From positions 186,001 through 250,000 of the forward strand of contig NZ_VDND01000003.1 of NCBI RefSeq assembly GCF_007665395.1: 64,000 nt of DNA. Direction: 5' to 3'. The translations under genes and the position numbers were made by a program. The notes beneath the pieces are model-generated. The model did no database searches. It was not told the DNA's origin and saw nothing but the letters and a program-made list of their open reading frames with translations. This document shows, one piece after another, positions 45,192 through 54,265 of this stretch. The DNA comes from Pseudomonas oryzihabitans (GTDB lineage Bacteria > Pseudomonadota > Gammaproteobacteria > Pseudomonadales > Pseudomonadaceae). Within the stretch, counting starts at the first letter, position 1; every line of letters starts with the position of its first letter.

Positions 45192-45275
45192 CTAGCGAAT
45201 CAGCGAGGCCAGCAGGGCCATGAAGGCGATGGTGGTGAAGATCAGCAGCAGGTGAACCAGGGAGAACTTGTCCAT
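45192..45275 (-). CDS. 27-residue single-span membrane protein
   Basis: A very short ORF: MDKFSLVHLLLIFTTIAF followed by MALLASLIR. It has a charged N-terminus, one hydrophobic span of about 20 residues and an Arg at the C-terminus, the profile of bacterial small membrane proteins that bind transporters or kinases. It is isolated between two genes and followed on the same strand by a strong terminator, which argues for a real transcript. The ribosome site is weak (GGGA). It lies 75 bp from the end of the hybrid kinase gene. Function unknown. Confidence 0.55.
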   Translation of the reverse strand: MDKFSLVHLLLIFTTIAFMALLASLIR

Positions 45276-45350
45276 GGGCGTCCCATCTCGGCGAAGACTC
45301 TGGACCAATGATAGCAAAGGGCTATCACGCTTGGCTGCCCTGCGCCGGAC

Positions 45351-47438
45351 TCAGCCGTCGCCGAGCAGCAGCTGGATACGCCGCTCCAGCGCATCCAGGG
45401 TGAAGGGCTTGGTCAGCACGCGCATGCCGGTGTCGAGATCGCCCTCGCCGATGATCTGGCTCTCCGCGTAGCCGGTGATGAACAGTACCGGCAGTTGCGC
45501 CCGCAGGCCACGCAAGGCATCGGCCAGTTGCCGGCCGTTGAGAGCGCCGGGCAGGCCGACATCGGTGACCAGCAGGTCCAGCGGCGTCTCGGGTTGCACC
45601 AGCGTCAGCGCCGTGGCGGCGTCGGCGGCCTCCAGCACCTGGTAGCCCTGGGCGGTCATGACATCCACCAGCAGGGCGCGGATGGTCGGCTCGTCGTCGA
45701 CCACCAGGATGGTCTCGCCGCGGCCCGGCAGGTTGGGCTCCAGGTCGGCCGCGACGGGAGCGCTGGCGACCGGCGTGAGCCGGTGACGCGGCAGGTAGAG
45801 CTGGACCCGGGTACCCGTGCCGGGCGCGGAATCGATGCGGATGTCGCCGCCAGATTGCAGCACGAAGCCGTGCACCATGGAGAGGCCCAGGCCGGTTCCC
45901 TGGCCCAGGGGCTTGGTGGTGAAGAAGGGGTCGAACGCCCGGGCGCGGACCTCCTCGCTCATGCCGCTGCCGGTATCGCCCACGGTGAGGCGCACGTAGT
46001 CCCCGGCGGGCAGGGTGAAGTGCTGGGCCTGGGTGGCGTCGAGGGTCTCGTTGGCCAGCTCGATGCGGATGCGCCCGCCCTCGGGCATGGCGTCGCGCGC
46101 GTTGAGGCAGAGGTTGAGCAGGGCGTTTTCCAGCTGGGACGCGTCGATGTGGGTTGGCCAGAGGTGCGGATCGGCCGCGTGCTCCAGGACGATCTGCGGA
46201 CCTATGCTGCGCTGGATCAGGTCTTCCAGCCCTATGACCAGCTGGGCCAGCGCCACGGGCTGCGGATCGAGGGTCTGCCGGCGCGAGAAGGCCAGCAGGC
46301 GATGGGTCAGGGCCGCGGCGCGCTCGGCGGCGCTGCGCGCCGTCCCGGTGTAGCGGCCCAGGTCCTGCAGGCGGCCCTGGCGCAGACGCAGGTCGAGCAG
46401 CTCGAGCGAGCCGAGGATGCCGGTCAGCAGGTTGTTGAAGTCGTGGGCGATGCCACCGGTGAGCTGGCCGACCGCCTCCATCTTCTGCGATTGCCGCAGC
46501 GCCTCTTCCATCAGCTGGACGCGCTCCTGCTCGTTGCAGCGCTCGGTCACGTCGTAGGCGAACTCATAGGCGCCGATGCAGCGTCCTTCCGCGTCGTACA
46601 ACGGGGTGAATTGCAGCTCGTAGTAGCGCCGTGTCGGCGCCTCGCTCACCGTGATGGTCTCGCGGAAGGTCTCACCGGCGAAGGCACGGCGCCACAACGG
46701 CACGATGACCTCGTACAGATCGGGACGCCGCGCGAGGTTCTCGAGCAGGGAGCCGCCGATGTGGGGGCGGACACCCAGGGCACGTTCGAGGATAGCGGCA
46801 CCGGAGTCGTTGATCGCCAGCCAGCGAAAATCGAAATCCACTACCTGGACCAGCGCCGTGGCACCGTTCACCACGTTGGCCAGGATCCGGTTGGCGGCCA
46901 GGGCGGACTGCACCCGCTCCTCGAGGGTCTCGTTGAGCTGGCGCAGGGCCGCCTCGGCGCGCTTGCGCGAGGTGATGTCCTGGAACAGCACGGCGACCTG
47001 GCGCCGGCTGGCCGGCTCGATGCGGAAGGCGGTCAGCTCCAGGTAGCGTCCGGTGGCCACCAATTCCTGTTCGAAGCGGATGGATTCGCCGGTGCGCAGC
47101 ACCTCGCCATAGCGGTCGAGCCAGGCCTGGGCCTCGTCGCCGACCACATCGCGTAGCTTCTTACCCACGATGTTGGGAATGCCGGCATGGGCGGCGTAGG
47201 CCGGATTGGCCTCGATGTGCAGGTAGTCGCTCAGCGGCCCATGGGGGCCGTCGAGGAATTCGATGATGCAGAAGCCCTCGTCCATGGCGTTGAACAGGAA
47301 CTGGTAGCGCTCGCTGGCCAGAACGGCGGTGCTTTCAGGGGGCGCGGCGCGGGTATCGAGTTGCTGGCGCAGCTGTTGATTGCACTGCTCCAGCTCGGCA
47401 AGGCGCGCCAGCAGGGCGGGAATGTCGGCAGCAGGCAC
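45351..47438 (-). CDS. PAS-domain hybrid sensor histidine kinase/response regulator
   Basis: A 695-residue soluble hybrid kinase. A short coiled coil (5-28) is followed by PAS domains at about 42-160 and 190-303, a HisKA domain with H332 in [12 protein letters not shown], HATPase motifs [12 protein letters not shown] (N box), DTGSGMS and GTGLGLS, and a C-terminal receiver (about 575-690) with D581-D582, phospho-acceptor D626 in [10 protein letters not shown], and Lys in LTKPF. There are no membrane segments, so it senses a cytosolic cue. It resembles blue-light/PAS hybrid kinases of Pseudomonas, but lacks the LOV Cys motif. No partner regulator is adjacent. Confidence 0.88.
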   Translation of the reverse strand: MPAADIPALLARLAELEQCNQQLRQQLDTRAAPPESTAVLASERYQFLFNAMDEGFCIIEFLDGPHGPLSDYLHIEANPAYAAHAGIPNIVGKKLRDVVGDEAQAWLDRYGEVLRTGESIRFEQELVATGRYLELTAFRIEPASRRQVAVLFQDITSRKRAEAALRQLNETLEERVQSALAANRILANVVNGATALVQVVDFDFRWLAINDSGAAILERALGVRPHIGGSLLENLARRPDLYEVIVPLWRRAFAGETFRETITVSEAPTRRYYELQFTPLYDAEGRCIGAYEFAYDVTERCNEQERVQLMEEALRQSQKMEAVGQLTGGIAHDFNNLLTGILGSLELLDLRLRQGRLQDLGRYTGTARSAAERAAALTHRLLAFSRRQTLDPQPVALAQLVIGLEDLIQRSIGPQIVLEHAADPHLWPTHIDASQLENALLNLCLNARDAMPEGGRIRIELANETLDATQAQHFTLPAGDYVRLTVGDTGSGMSEEVRARAFDPFFTTKPLGQGTGLGLSMVHGFVLQSGGDIRIDSAPGTGTRVQLYLPRHRLTPVASAPVAADLEPNLPGRGETILVVDDEPTIRALLVDVMTAQGYQVLEAADAATALTLVQPETPLDLLVTDVGLPGALNGRQLADALRGLRAQLPVLFITGYAESQIIGEGDLDTGMRVLTKPFTLDALERRIQLLLGDG

Positions 47439-47644
47439 GGCAGGCTCGGCGAGAAAGGATGAGGCGACGGCTTCGCTTCAAAGACGAGCATTAGACGACC
47501 CGGGCCGGAAAAGTGCCAGACGCATCACGGATTCTGTAAGGCGGTGTTCAGGGTCCGGTCGGGGGGATCGGCACGCGCGCCGGCAGCTCGGGCAGCCACG
47601 CGTTAATCCCTGCAGGGCTGCCTGACCACTCTGCTTTGGGTGGA

Positions 47645-47682
47645 TTGACACCTCCTCAGCTCACTCATACGATGTCATATGA
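47645..47682 (+). promoter_or_regulatory. Sigma-70 promoter with overlapping palindrome before the hexuronate-type transporter
   Basis: TTGACA (47645-47650), a 17-nt spacer, then TACGAT (47668-47673): a near-consensus promoter. The -10 box is covered by TCATA-N8-TATGA (47665-47682), a GntR-like operator position for repression. The start codon is 72 nt downstream of the palindrome. Confidence 0.7.
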
Positions 47683-47753
47683 ATATCCGGTAACAGCTTT
47701 CCAACGACCCCGGTTCACGCCGGTCAATAACAACAAGTCAGGAAGCCTATTCG

Positions 47754-49115
47754 ATGACTATCCAGGTCACTCCCGAGACGGAGTCCGCCCTGCGGCCGCA
47801 GGTCCCGCCCGTCGCCGCTACCCAACAAGCCTCCCGCATCACCCGCTACCGCTGGCTGATCTGCGCCCTGCTGTTCATCGCCATCGGCATCAACTACATC
47901 GATCGGCAGATGATCGGCATCCTCAAACCCACGCTGCAGACGGACCTGGGCTGGACGGAGACCGACTACGCCAAGATCGTGTTCTGGTTCCAGTGCGCCT
48001 ATGCCATCGGTTTCCTGACCTTCGGCCGCATCATCGACAAGGTCGGGGTGCGTATCGGCTACGCCCTGGCCTTCACCATCTGGACCATCGCCAGCATCGG
48101 CCACGGTATCGCCCATACCGTCACCCACTTCGTGCTGGTGCGCTTCACCCTCGGCTTCGGCGAGTCCGGCAGCTTCCCGGCCAGCCTCAAGGCGGTGTCG
48201 GAATGGTTTCCGCAGAAGGAGCGCGCCCAGGCGACCGGGCTGTTCAACGCCGGCACCGCCATGGGCCCTATCATCACACCTTTGCTGGTACCGGCCATCA
48301 CCCTGGCCTGGGGCTGGCGGGCGGCCTTCATCTCCATCGGCGTGGTCACCGCGCTGTGGCTGATCGCCTGGCTGCTGATCTATCGCCGTCCCCACGAGCA
48401 TCCCAAGGTCAGTCGTGAAGAACTGGCCTACATCCAGGCCGACGATGGCTCGCCGGTATCGGCCAAGCCGGCCGTCGCGGTGAAGATCTCCTGGTTCAAG
48501 CTGCTGACCTTCCGCGAGACCTGGGCCTACGCCGCCGGCAAGTTCCTCACCGATCCGATCTGGTGGCTGTACCTGTTCTGGCTGCCGGATTTCCTCGGCA
48601 AGACCTACGGCCTGAACCTGAAGTCCTTCGGTCCGCCGCTGATCGCCATCTATATTCTCGCCGACATCGGCTCGGTGATGGGCGGCTGGGGTTCCTCCAA
48701 GCAGATGAAGCTCGGCCGCAGCGCCAACCTGGCGCGCAAGACCACCATGCTGCTCTGCGCCCTGGCGGTCGTGCCCATCGTCACCGCCCAGTTCGTCTCC
48801 AGCCTGTGGCTGGTGGTGGGCATCATCGGCCTGGCCGCCGCGGCGCACCAGGCCTGGTCGGCCAACCTCATGACCCTGCCGTCGGACCTCTTCCCCAAGG
48901 AAGCCGTGGCCTCGGTGATCGGCATCGGCGGTACCGCCGGCGCCATCGGCGGCATGCTGATGACCACCTACAACGGCTACATCCTGGAGATCTTCAAGTC
49001 CTACCAGCCGATCTTCATCGTGGCCGGCAGCGCCTACCTGGTGGCCATCCTGGTCATCCACTTCCTCACCCCGCGGCTCAAGCCGGTGCCGCTGGAGCGG
49101 ATCTCGGTAGACTGA
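47754..49115 (+). CDS. MFS transporter, hexuronate (ExuT/ACS) family
   Basis: A 453-residue MFS protein of the anion:cation symporter family. GINYIDRQMIGILKPTLQTD in helix 1 and RFTLGFGESGSFPASLKAVS in helix 4 are hallmarks of ExuT-type glucuronate/galacturonate importers. The N-terminus is long and polar (about 35 residues). It has its own promoter and terminator, with no uronate catabolic genes adjoining, so substrate assignment is by family only. Confidence 0.87.
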   Translation: MTIQVTPETESALRPQVPPVAATQQASRITRYRWLICALLFIAIGINYIDRQMIGILKPTLQTDLGWTETDYAKIVFWFQCAYAIGFLTFGRIIDKVGVRIGYALAFTIWTIASIGHGIAHTVTHFVLVRFTLGFGESGSFPASLKAVSEWFPQKERAQATGLFNAGTAMGPIITPLLVPAITLAWGWRAAFISIGVVTALWLIAWLLIYRRPHEHPKVSREELAYIQADDGSPVSAKPAVAVKISWFKLLTFRETWAYAAGKFLTDPIWWLYLFWLPDFLGKTYGLNLKSFGPPLIAIYILADIGSVMGGWGSSKQMKLGRSANLARKTTMLLCALAVVPIVTAQFVSSLWLVVGIIGLAAAAHQAWSANLMTLPSDLFPKEAVASVIGIGGTAGAIGGMLMTTYNGYILEIFKSYQPIFIVAGSAYLVAILVIHFLTPRLKPVPLERISVD

Positions 49116-49139
49116 GCGTCACGCTGCCGAGGCAGACAC

Positions 49140-49172
49140 AGCCGCCGGGTCTTCCCCCGGCGGCTTTTTTTC
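49140..49172 (+). terminator. Intrinsic terminator after the hexuronate-type transporter
   Basis: AGCCGCCGGG pairs with CCCGGCGGCT around a 6-nt loop and is followed by eight T in all. It lies 24 nt past the stop codon. Confidence 0.93.
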
Positions 49173-49270
49173 GCCCGCCGCTGTCCGGATCGCGCTGGGG
49201 GCTGTCCTGCTCGCGAGCGCAGCGAAGCGGCGGGGCGGTCAGACTCCGGGATCCAGCCCTGGAGTCCCTT

Positions 49271-50341
49271 ATGCTCAAGCAACCCCAGACCAAGTACCAC
49301 GCCTTCGCCGCGCCTGCCTTGCCCGCTCGCCAATGGCCTGGTCGCCAGCTGACCCAGGCACCGCGCTGGTGCTCTACCGATCTGCGCGACGGTAACCAGG
49401 CGCTGATCGAGCCGATGGGGCTGGCCCGCAAGCGGCGCTTCTTCGCCCTGCTACTGGCGGTGGGTTACCGGGAAATCGAGGTGGCCTTTCCGGCCGCCTC
49501 CCAGACCGATTTCGACTTCGTGCGCGAGCTGGTCACGGCCGACGGCCTGCCGCACGATCTCTGGCTGCAGGTGATGACGCCCGCCCGCGCCGAGCTGATC
49601 GACCGCACCTTCGCGGCCCTGGTCGGCGTGCCGCGCGCCATCGTCCACCTCTACAACGCCACGGCGCCACTGTTTCGCCGGGTGGTATTCGACCAGGATC
49701 GCGCCGCGACCTTGGCGATGGCGGTGGCCGGCACCCAGCGGGTGCGCGACCGCTGCGACGCCCAGCCGGAGACGGCCTGGACCTACCAGTATTCGCCCGA
49801 GACCTTCTGCTTCACCGAGCCGGACTTCGCCCTGGAGATCTGCCAGGCGGTGCGCGCGGCCTGGGAGCCCTCGGCCGAGCGGCCCTTGATCCTCAACCTG
49901 CCGGCGACGGTGGAGGTGGCCACGCCCAACGTCTATGCCGACCAGATCGAAGGCTTCATCCGCGGCCTGGGGCCCGCGTCGCACGTGACCATCAGCGTCC
50001 ATCCGCACAATGACCGCGGCACCGGCGTGGCCTGCGCCGAGCTGGCCCAGTTGGCCGGCGCGACGCGGGTGGAAGGTTGCCTGTTCGGCAATGGCGAGCG
50101 CACCGGCAACGTGGACCTGGTGACCCTGGCGCTGAATCTCTACAGCCAGGGCATAGCCCCGGGTATCGACTTCTCGCGCCTTGAGGAGGTGGCCAGCGTG
50201 GTGGAGGCCTGCAACCAGCTGAGCATCCACCCGCGCCATCCCTATGGCGGCCGCCTGGCGCTGGCCGCACGCCCGGATCAGGCGGGGTTTCCCGGCCTCA
50301 TCGATCCTGCCGACCTGGGGTTGGCGGCGACGCCTGGTTAG
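49271..50341 (+). CDS. LeuA-like protein lacking the C-terminal regulatory domain
   Basis: A 356-residue protein whose first ~325 residues follow 2-isopropylmalate synthase of the long (alpha-proteobacterial/Pseudomonas) type: APRWCSTDLRDGNQALIEPM (catalytic Arg-Asp), VAFPAASQTDFDFVR, YQYSPETFCFTE, the metal-binding HPHNDRG, and EGCLFGNGERTGNVDL. After CNQLSIHPRHPYGG the family sequence is lost and about 30 unrelated residues end the protein, whereas full LeuA is about 550-560 residues with a leucine-sensing domain. It is either a truncated paralogue or a feedback-free acyltransferase. GGAG precedes the ATG. Its 3' end overlaps the convergent AraC gene by 44 bp. Confidence 0.8.
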   Translation: MLKQPQTKYHAFAAPALPARQWPGRQLTQAPRWCSTDLRDGNQALIEPMGLARKRRFFALLLAVGYREIEVAFPAASQTDFDFVRELVTADGLPHDLWLQVMTPARAELIDRTFAALVGVPRAIVHLYNATAPLFRRVVFDQDRAATLAMAVAGTQRVRDRCDAQPETAWTYQYSPETFCFTEPDFALEICQAVRAAWEPSAERPLILNLPATVEVATPNVYADQIEGFIRGLGPASHVTISVHPHNDRGTGVACAELAQLAGATRVEGCLFGNGERTGNVDLVTLALNLYSQGIAPGIDFSRLEEVASVVEACNQLSIHPRHPYGGRLALAARPDQAGFPGLIDPADLGLAATPG

Positions 50342-51110
50342 GCGCGCCGGGCAGGTCCGCCTGGCCGCGATAGGCCGACGGCGAGACCCCCAGTACCTGG
50401 CGGAAGCGAGTGGCGAAGGCGCTGGGGCTGGCATAACCGTGATCCAGGGCGACGTCGACGATGGCATGGCCGGCAGCCAGCGAGGTCAGGCTCGAATCGA
50501 GGCGCGCCCGCTGTAGCCACTGGCCGAAGCTCAGCCCCGTCTCCTTGAGGAACAGGCGGCTCAGGGTGCGCTCGCTGACCACCAGTCGCGCGGCGGCGCG
50601 GGTCAGGGTCCAGCGCTCGCCGGGGTGCTGGCGCAGGTGGCGGCAGAGTTCGGCGAGGGTGGCATCCACCGGCCAGGGCAGGTGCAGTCCGGCGGTGGGC
50701 GAACCCTGCAGCTCGTCGAGCATCAGCTGCAGGATGAAGCGGGCACGGCCCTCGGCCGGTTCGTCGGCCGGCAAGGGCAGGGCGGCGAGTATGAGTTCAC
50801 GCAACAGCGGCGAGACGGCGATCAGCTGGCAGCGCGTCGGCAGGTCGGCGCGGACCTGGGGATCGACGAAGAGCGTGCGCACCTCGACGCGGCCCAGCAG
50901 GTGCAGATCGTGCTCTTCGCCAGCCGGTACCCAGACGCCACGTTCCGGGGGTACCACCCAGCGACCCTGGGCGGTGTTGACGATGACCACGCCACAGAGG
51001 GCATGGATCAGCTGCGCCTGGCGATGGCGATGAGGCGGTACCCGGTCGCCATGGGCGAAGTCCTGGGCCACGGCGTGCAGGCCATTGCAGGAGCTGAAGT
51101 CGATGAACAT
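50298..51110 (-). CDS. AraC family transcriptional regulator
   Basis: A 270-residue AraC regulator. The N-terminal cupin (about 10-90) contains HGDRVPPHRHRQAQLIHAL and VPAGEEHDLHL; the C-terminal double HTH (about 165-255) contains TRAAARLVVSERTLSRLF and VALDHGYASPSAFATRFRQV. Such YdeC/NimR-like proteins usually control an adjacent MFS exporter, and one lies nearby at 51696. It ends overlapping the LeuA-like gene. Confidence 0.87.
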   Translation of the reverse strand: MFIDFSSCNGLHAVAQDFAHGDRVPPHRHRQAQLIHALCGVVIVNTAQGRWVVPPERGVWVPAGEEHDLHLLGRVEVRTLFVDPQVRADLPTRCQLIAVSPLLRELILAALPLPADEPAEGRARFILQLMLDELQGSPTAGLHLPWPVDATLAELCRHLRQHPGERWTLTRAAARLVVSERTLSRLFLKETGLSFGQWLQRARLDSSLTSLAAGHAIVDVALDHGYASPSAFATRFRQVLGVSPSAYRGQADLPGAPNQASPPTPGRQDR

Positions 51111-51122
51111 GGCGGCGGACGC

Positions 51123-51617
51123 TCAGGAGGGCGCGCGGCCGGCCAGCCACTTGCCCAGCAAGGCATCCAGCTGGCGCTGCTCCGCCTCGCTGAGGGTGGC
51201 CAGGGCGCGGCGCTCGTTGGCTACGTGGGCGGTCATCAGGCCGTCGATCAGGGCGAAGCCCTGGGAGGTGAGGGCCACCAGGGTACTGCGGCGATCCCCG
51301 GGGTTCTTGCGGCGCTCGATCAGCCCGGCGCGCTCCAGGCGGTCGAGGCGATTGGTCATGCCGCCCGAGGAGATCATGGCGGACTCATAGAGCACCGTGG
51401 GGCTCAGGGCATAGGGCTCGCCGGCGCGCCTCAGGGTGGCCAGCACATCGAATTCGCCATAGTGCAGGCCGTGCTCGTCGAAGAAGGGCTGCAGCACGTC
51501 GCGGCTCAGCACCTGGGCGACCTCGCCGAGACGACCGATGAGGCGCATGGGCAGGGCGTCCAGGTCGGGGCGCTCGCGCTGCCACTGGTCCACGGCGAAT
51601 TCGGCACGATCGGCCAT
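51123..51617 (-). CDS. MarR family transcriptional regulator
   Basis: A 164-residue winged-helix regulator with EFDVLATLRRAGEPYALSPT, recognition helix region MISSGGMTNRLDRLERAGLI and wing RRKNPGDRRSTLVALT. It is divergent from the MFS exporter at 51696, with a MarR-type palindrome between them, so it should repress that exporter and itself. Its stop is 12 nt from the AraC start; the two may be co-transcribed. Confidence 0.88.
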   Translation of the reverse strand: MADRAEFAVDQWQRERPDLDALPMRLIGRLGEVAQVLSRDVLQPFFDEHGLHYGEFDVLATLRRAGEPYALSPTVLYESAMISSGGMTNRLDRLERAGLIERRKNPGDRRSTLVALTSQGFALIDGLMTAHVANERRALATLSEAEQRQLDALLGKWLAGRAPS

Positions 51618-51635
51618 CGGCTTACCTCAGGAATA

Positions 51636-51653
51636 TATCTTGATGTTAAGATA
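51636..51653. promoter_or_regulatory. MarR-type operator TATCTTGATGTTAAGATA
   Basis: An 18-bp palindrome with perfect 6-bp outer arms (TATCTT/AAGATA), close to the TATCTTGA-x2-TCAAGATA pattern often bound by MarR proteins. It is centred in the divergent MarR/MFS promoter region, 18 nt from the MarR start. Confidence 0.75.
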
Positions 51654-51695
51654 CTTCTCATCGAGAGAAATACCGAGTCGTGCTGGAGATTGTCC

Positions 51696-52910
51696 ATGCT
51701 TTCCGCTTCATCATCATCCCCGACCATGGCCACCCCGCGCCAGGATGCCTTCCTTGCGGTGTTGCTGGTGCTGCTGGTCGGCTTGAACCTGAGACCCATC
51801 CTGGCGGCGGTCGGTCCGCTGCTGGATGGCATCCAGGCGGCCACCGGCCTGGAGGGCAGCGGCGCCGGGGCGCTGACCACCCTGCCCATCGCTGCCATGG
51901 GCCTCTGCGCCCTGGGCGGCGCTCGCTTGCAGATCTGGCTCGGCGAGCGCCGTGGCATCGCCTTGGGCCTGCTGCTGCTGGCCCTGGCCAACGCGCTGCG
52001 CTGGGACGAGCCGAGCGGCCCGGGCCTGCTCCTCAGCGCCGGCCTGGGTGGCGTCGGCATCGCCCTGGTGCAGGCGCTGATCCCGGCCTACATCCGCCGC
52101 TGCTATCCCGCTCGCACCAGCACCCTGATGGGGCTCTACACCACTGGCATCATGGGCGGTGCAGCCGTGGCGGCGGCCACGGCCGCGCCCCTGGCCGAGC
52201 GACTGGGCTGGGCCCAGGGCCTGGCGCTCTGGACGTTGCCGGTGCTGCTGACGCTGGGCATCTGGCTGGTCCTGGCGCGCCCCGACGCGCCGGTAGTGGC
52301 CGCTGCGCCCCGCGCGCAGCCCTGGCGCTCGCGGCAGGCCTGGCTACTGCTGGCCTTCTTCGGCATCGGCACCGCCGCCTACACCCTGGTGCTGGCCTGG
52401 CTACCGCCGTACTACACCGGCCTTGGCTGGCGCCCAGCCGACAGCGGGCTGCTGCTGGGTGGGGTGAGCCTGGCCGAGGTCAGCGCGGGCCTGTTGCTCT
52501 CGGCGACCATCGCCCGGTTGCGCCGTCGTCGGCCGCTGGTGCTGGGCGTACTCGGCGTGGTGTTGGTCGGCCTGCTATGCCTGGCCTTGGCGCCATTGGG
52601 GCTGGCGATCCCCACCGCCATCCTGCTCGGCCTGGGCATCGGCGCGCTGCTCCCGCTGTCGCTGATCCTGGCCATGGACCAGGTGCGCGATCCGACCGAG
52701 GCGGGCGCCTTACTGGGTTTCGTCCAGGGTGGTGGCTATCTCATCGCCAGCCTGGCGCCCCTGGCTGCCGGCATCCTGCGCGACCAGCTCGACAGCCTGG
52801 CCAACGCCTGGCTGCTGATGGCGCTGGGCGTGCTGCTGCTCATGGGCCTGGGGCTGCGCCTGACCCGGCCCGAGCAGCCGGTGCTGGCGACGCGCTGCCA
52901 GGAGGCCTAG
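51696..52910 (+). CDS. MFS transporter, CynX/NimT family
   Basis: A 404-residue MFS protein of the CynX (cyanate)/NimT (2-nitroimidazole exporter) family. LLVGLNLRPILAAVGPLLD in helix 1 is the family hallmark; GARLQIWLGERRGIALG covers the loop 2-3 region. The ATG at 51696 has GGAG 7 nt upstream; MATPRQ at 51726 is the alternative. It is governed by the divergent MarR and perhaps the nearby AraC gene. Confidence 0.85.
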   Translation: MLSASSSSPTMATPRQDAFLAVLLVLLVGLNLRPILAAVGPLLDGIQAATGLEGSGAGALTTLPIAAMGLCALGGARLQIWLGERRGIALGLLLLALANALRWDEPSGPGLLLSAGLGGVGIALVQALIPAYIRRCYPARTSTLMGLYTTGIMGGAAVAAATAAPLAERLGWAQGLALWTLPVLLTLGIWLVLARPDAPVVAAAPRAQPWRSRQAWLLLAFFGIGTAAYTLVLAWLPPYYTGLGWRPADSGLLLGGVSLAEVSAGLLLSATIARLRRRRPLVLGVLGVVLVGLLCLALAPLGLAIPTAILLGLGIGALLPLSLILAMDQVRDPTEAGALLGFVQGGGYLIASLAPLAAGILRDQLDSLANAWLLMALGVLLLMGLGLRLTRPEQPVLATRCQEA

Positions 52911-54265
52911 GTCGCGCGCGGCAGGCGCAATTCCACGCAGAAGCCACCGCGGGCGCGATTGCTGAAGCTCAGGGCACCGCCCAACCGCCGGGTGATGGTC
53001 TCGACGATGGCCAGACCCAGCCCGGCGCCCTGGGGATTGCCGGCACTGTAGAAGCGGTCGCACAGGCGTGCCAGTTCGGCTTCGTCCACCCCCGGGCCGC
53101 GATCCTCGACTCTCAGCAGCACCCCGTCGTCCTGACCGGCTTCGATACCCACCTCCACCGCGCTGCCGGCCGGGGCGAAGGCCAGGGCGTTGGCGACCAG
53201 ATTCTGCAGGGCGATGGCGATGGCGTCCGGATCGCCCAGCACCGGTTGCCCCGGCTGCGCTGCCAGCACCAGCTCCACCTGGCGATCCAGCGCCAGGGGC
53301 GTGAGTTCCGCCAGTTCTTCCCGCACCAGGGGTTCCAGCTCCAGGGGCCGCGGCTGGGTGGCACCGGGTTCCAGGCGGGCCAGGGTGAGCAACTGGCTGG
53401 CCAGGCGGGTGGCCCGGCTCACGCCCTGGCGCAGGTAGCCAAGGGCTTCGTCGCGCTCCGCCGCGGTCTCGGCGCGCTGGGCGTTCTGCGCGTGCAGGTC
53501 GAGGATCGCCAGCGGCGTGCGCAATTCGTGGGCGGCGTCGGCGATGAAGCGCCGCTCGCGGTCGAGCAGGGCGCGCAGCTGGGCGAGCAGGTGGTCGAGG
53601 GCGCCGCGCATGGGTTGCAATTCCGGCGGCAGCGGACCGGCCGGCAGCGGCGCCAGGCTGTGGGGATCGCGCTCGCGCAGTCCGCGGGCGAAATCCTGCA
53701 GCGGTCGCAGTCCCCAGCCCAGCAGCAGCCAGAGCACCCCGACCAGCAGCGGCAGGCCCACCAGGGTCGGCCAGAGGGTATGGCTGACGATGCGCTGGAT
53801 CAGGTCCTGACGCAGGTCCTCGCGCTCGCCGACCCAGATGCGCAGGCCGCCATCGGCGGTACGCACCAGCATCCCGCACCATTCGCGCCCGTTCTCGAAC
53901 ACCTCGTGCAGGCCCTCGGGCGGTACCTCGCGCAACTGGGGTGCGTTGCCGGAGCGCACCAGCAACTGGCCGTCGGCGGTCCAGATCTGGAAGGTCAGCT
54001 GATTCTCGTAGGGATGCGCCGTGACGCCGGGCGCGGGCTGCATGGCGCGGTCGAATACCCGGGTCAGGGCGGGCCAGGTGTCCGCCGTCGGCAGGCCGGT
54101 CTGCAGCAGGCCTTCCAGCAGCCGTGCGCCCTGGACCAGCTGGGCGTCGTAGATGCCCTCGATCTCGCGATGACTGTCGCGCAGGGCCAGCAGGGCGAGG
54201 GCCAGGCTGCCAGCCATCACCAGGGCCAGGGTAGGCGCGAGGATGCGGGTGCGGATGGCGATCAT
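52907..54265 (-). CDS. Sensor histidine kinase (QseC/PmrB-like)
   Basis: A 452-residue inner-membrane kinase. TM1 is at about 10-28, a periplasmic domain of about 130 residues follows, TM2 at about 164-184, then a HisKA domain with H246 in RRFIADAAHELRTPLAIL and an ATPase domain with NLVANALAFAP, DRGPGVDE and GAGLGLAIVETI. The type matches QseC/TctE. It starts inside the stop of the regulator gene (ATGA overlap), so kinase and regulator are made together. The cue is unknown; the putative regulon (PepSY, phosphoethanolamine-transferase-like) suggests metal or envelope stress. Confidence 0.88.
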   Translation of the reverse strand: MIAIRTRILAPTLALVMAGSLALALLALRDSHREIEGIYDAQLVQGARLLEGLLQTGLPTADTWPALTRVFDRAMQPAPGVTAHPYENQLTFQIWTADGQLLVRSGNAPQLREVPPEGLHEVFENGREWCGMLVRTADGGLRIWVGEREDLRQDLIQRIVSHTLWPTLVGLPLLVGVLWLLLGWGLRPLQDFARGLRERDPHSLAPLPAGPLPPELQPMRGALDHLLAQLRALLDRERRFIADAAHELRTPLAILDLHAQNAQRAETAAERDEALGYLRQGVSRATRLASQLLTLARLEPGATQPRPLELEPLVREELAELTPLALDRQVELVLAAQPGQPVLGDPDAIAIALQNLVANALAFAPAGSAVEVGIEAGQDDGVLLRVEDRGPGVDEAELARLCDRFYSAGNPQGAGLGLAIVETITRRLGGALSFSNRARGGFCVELRLPRAT

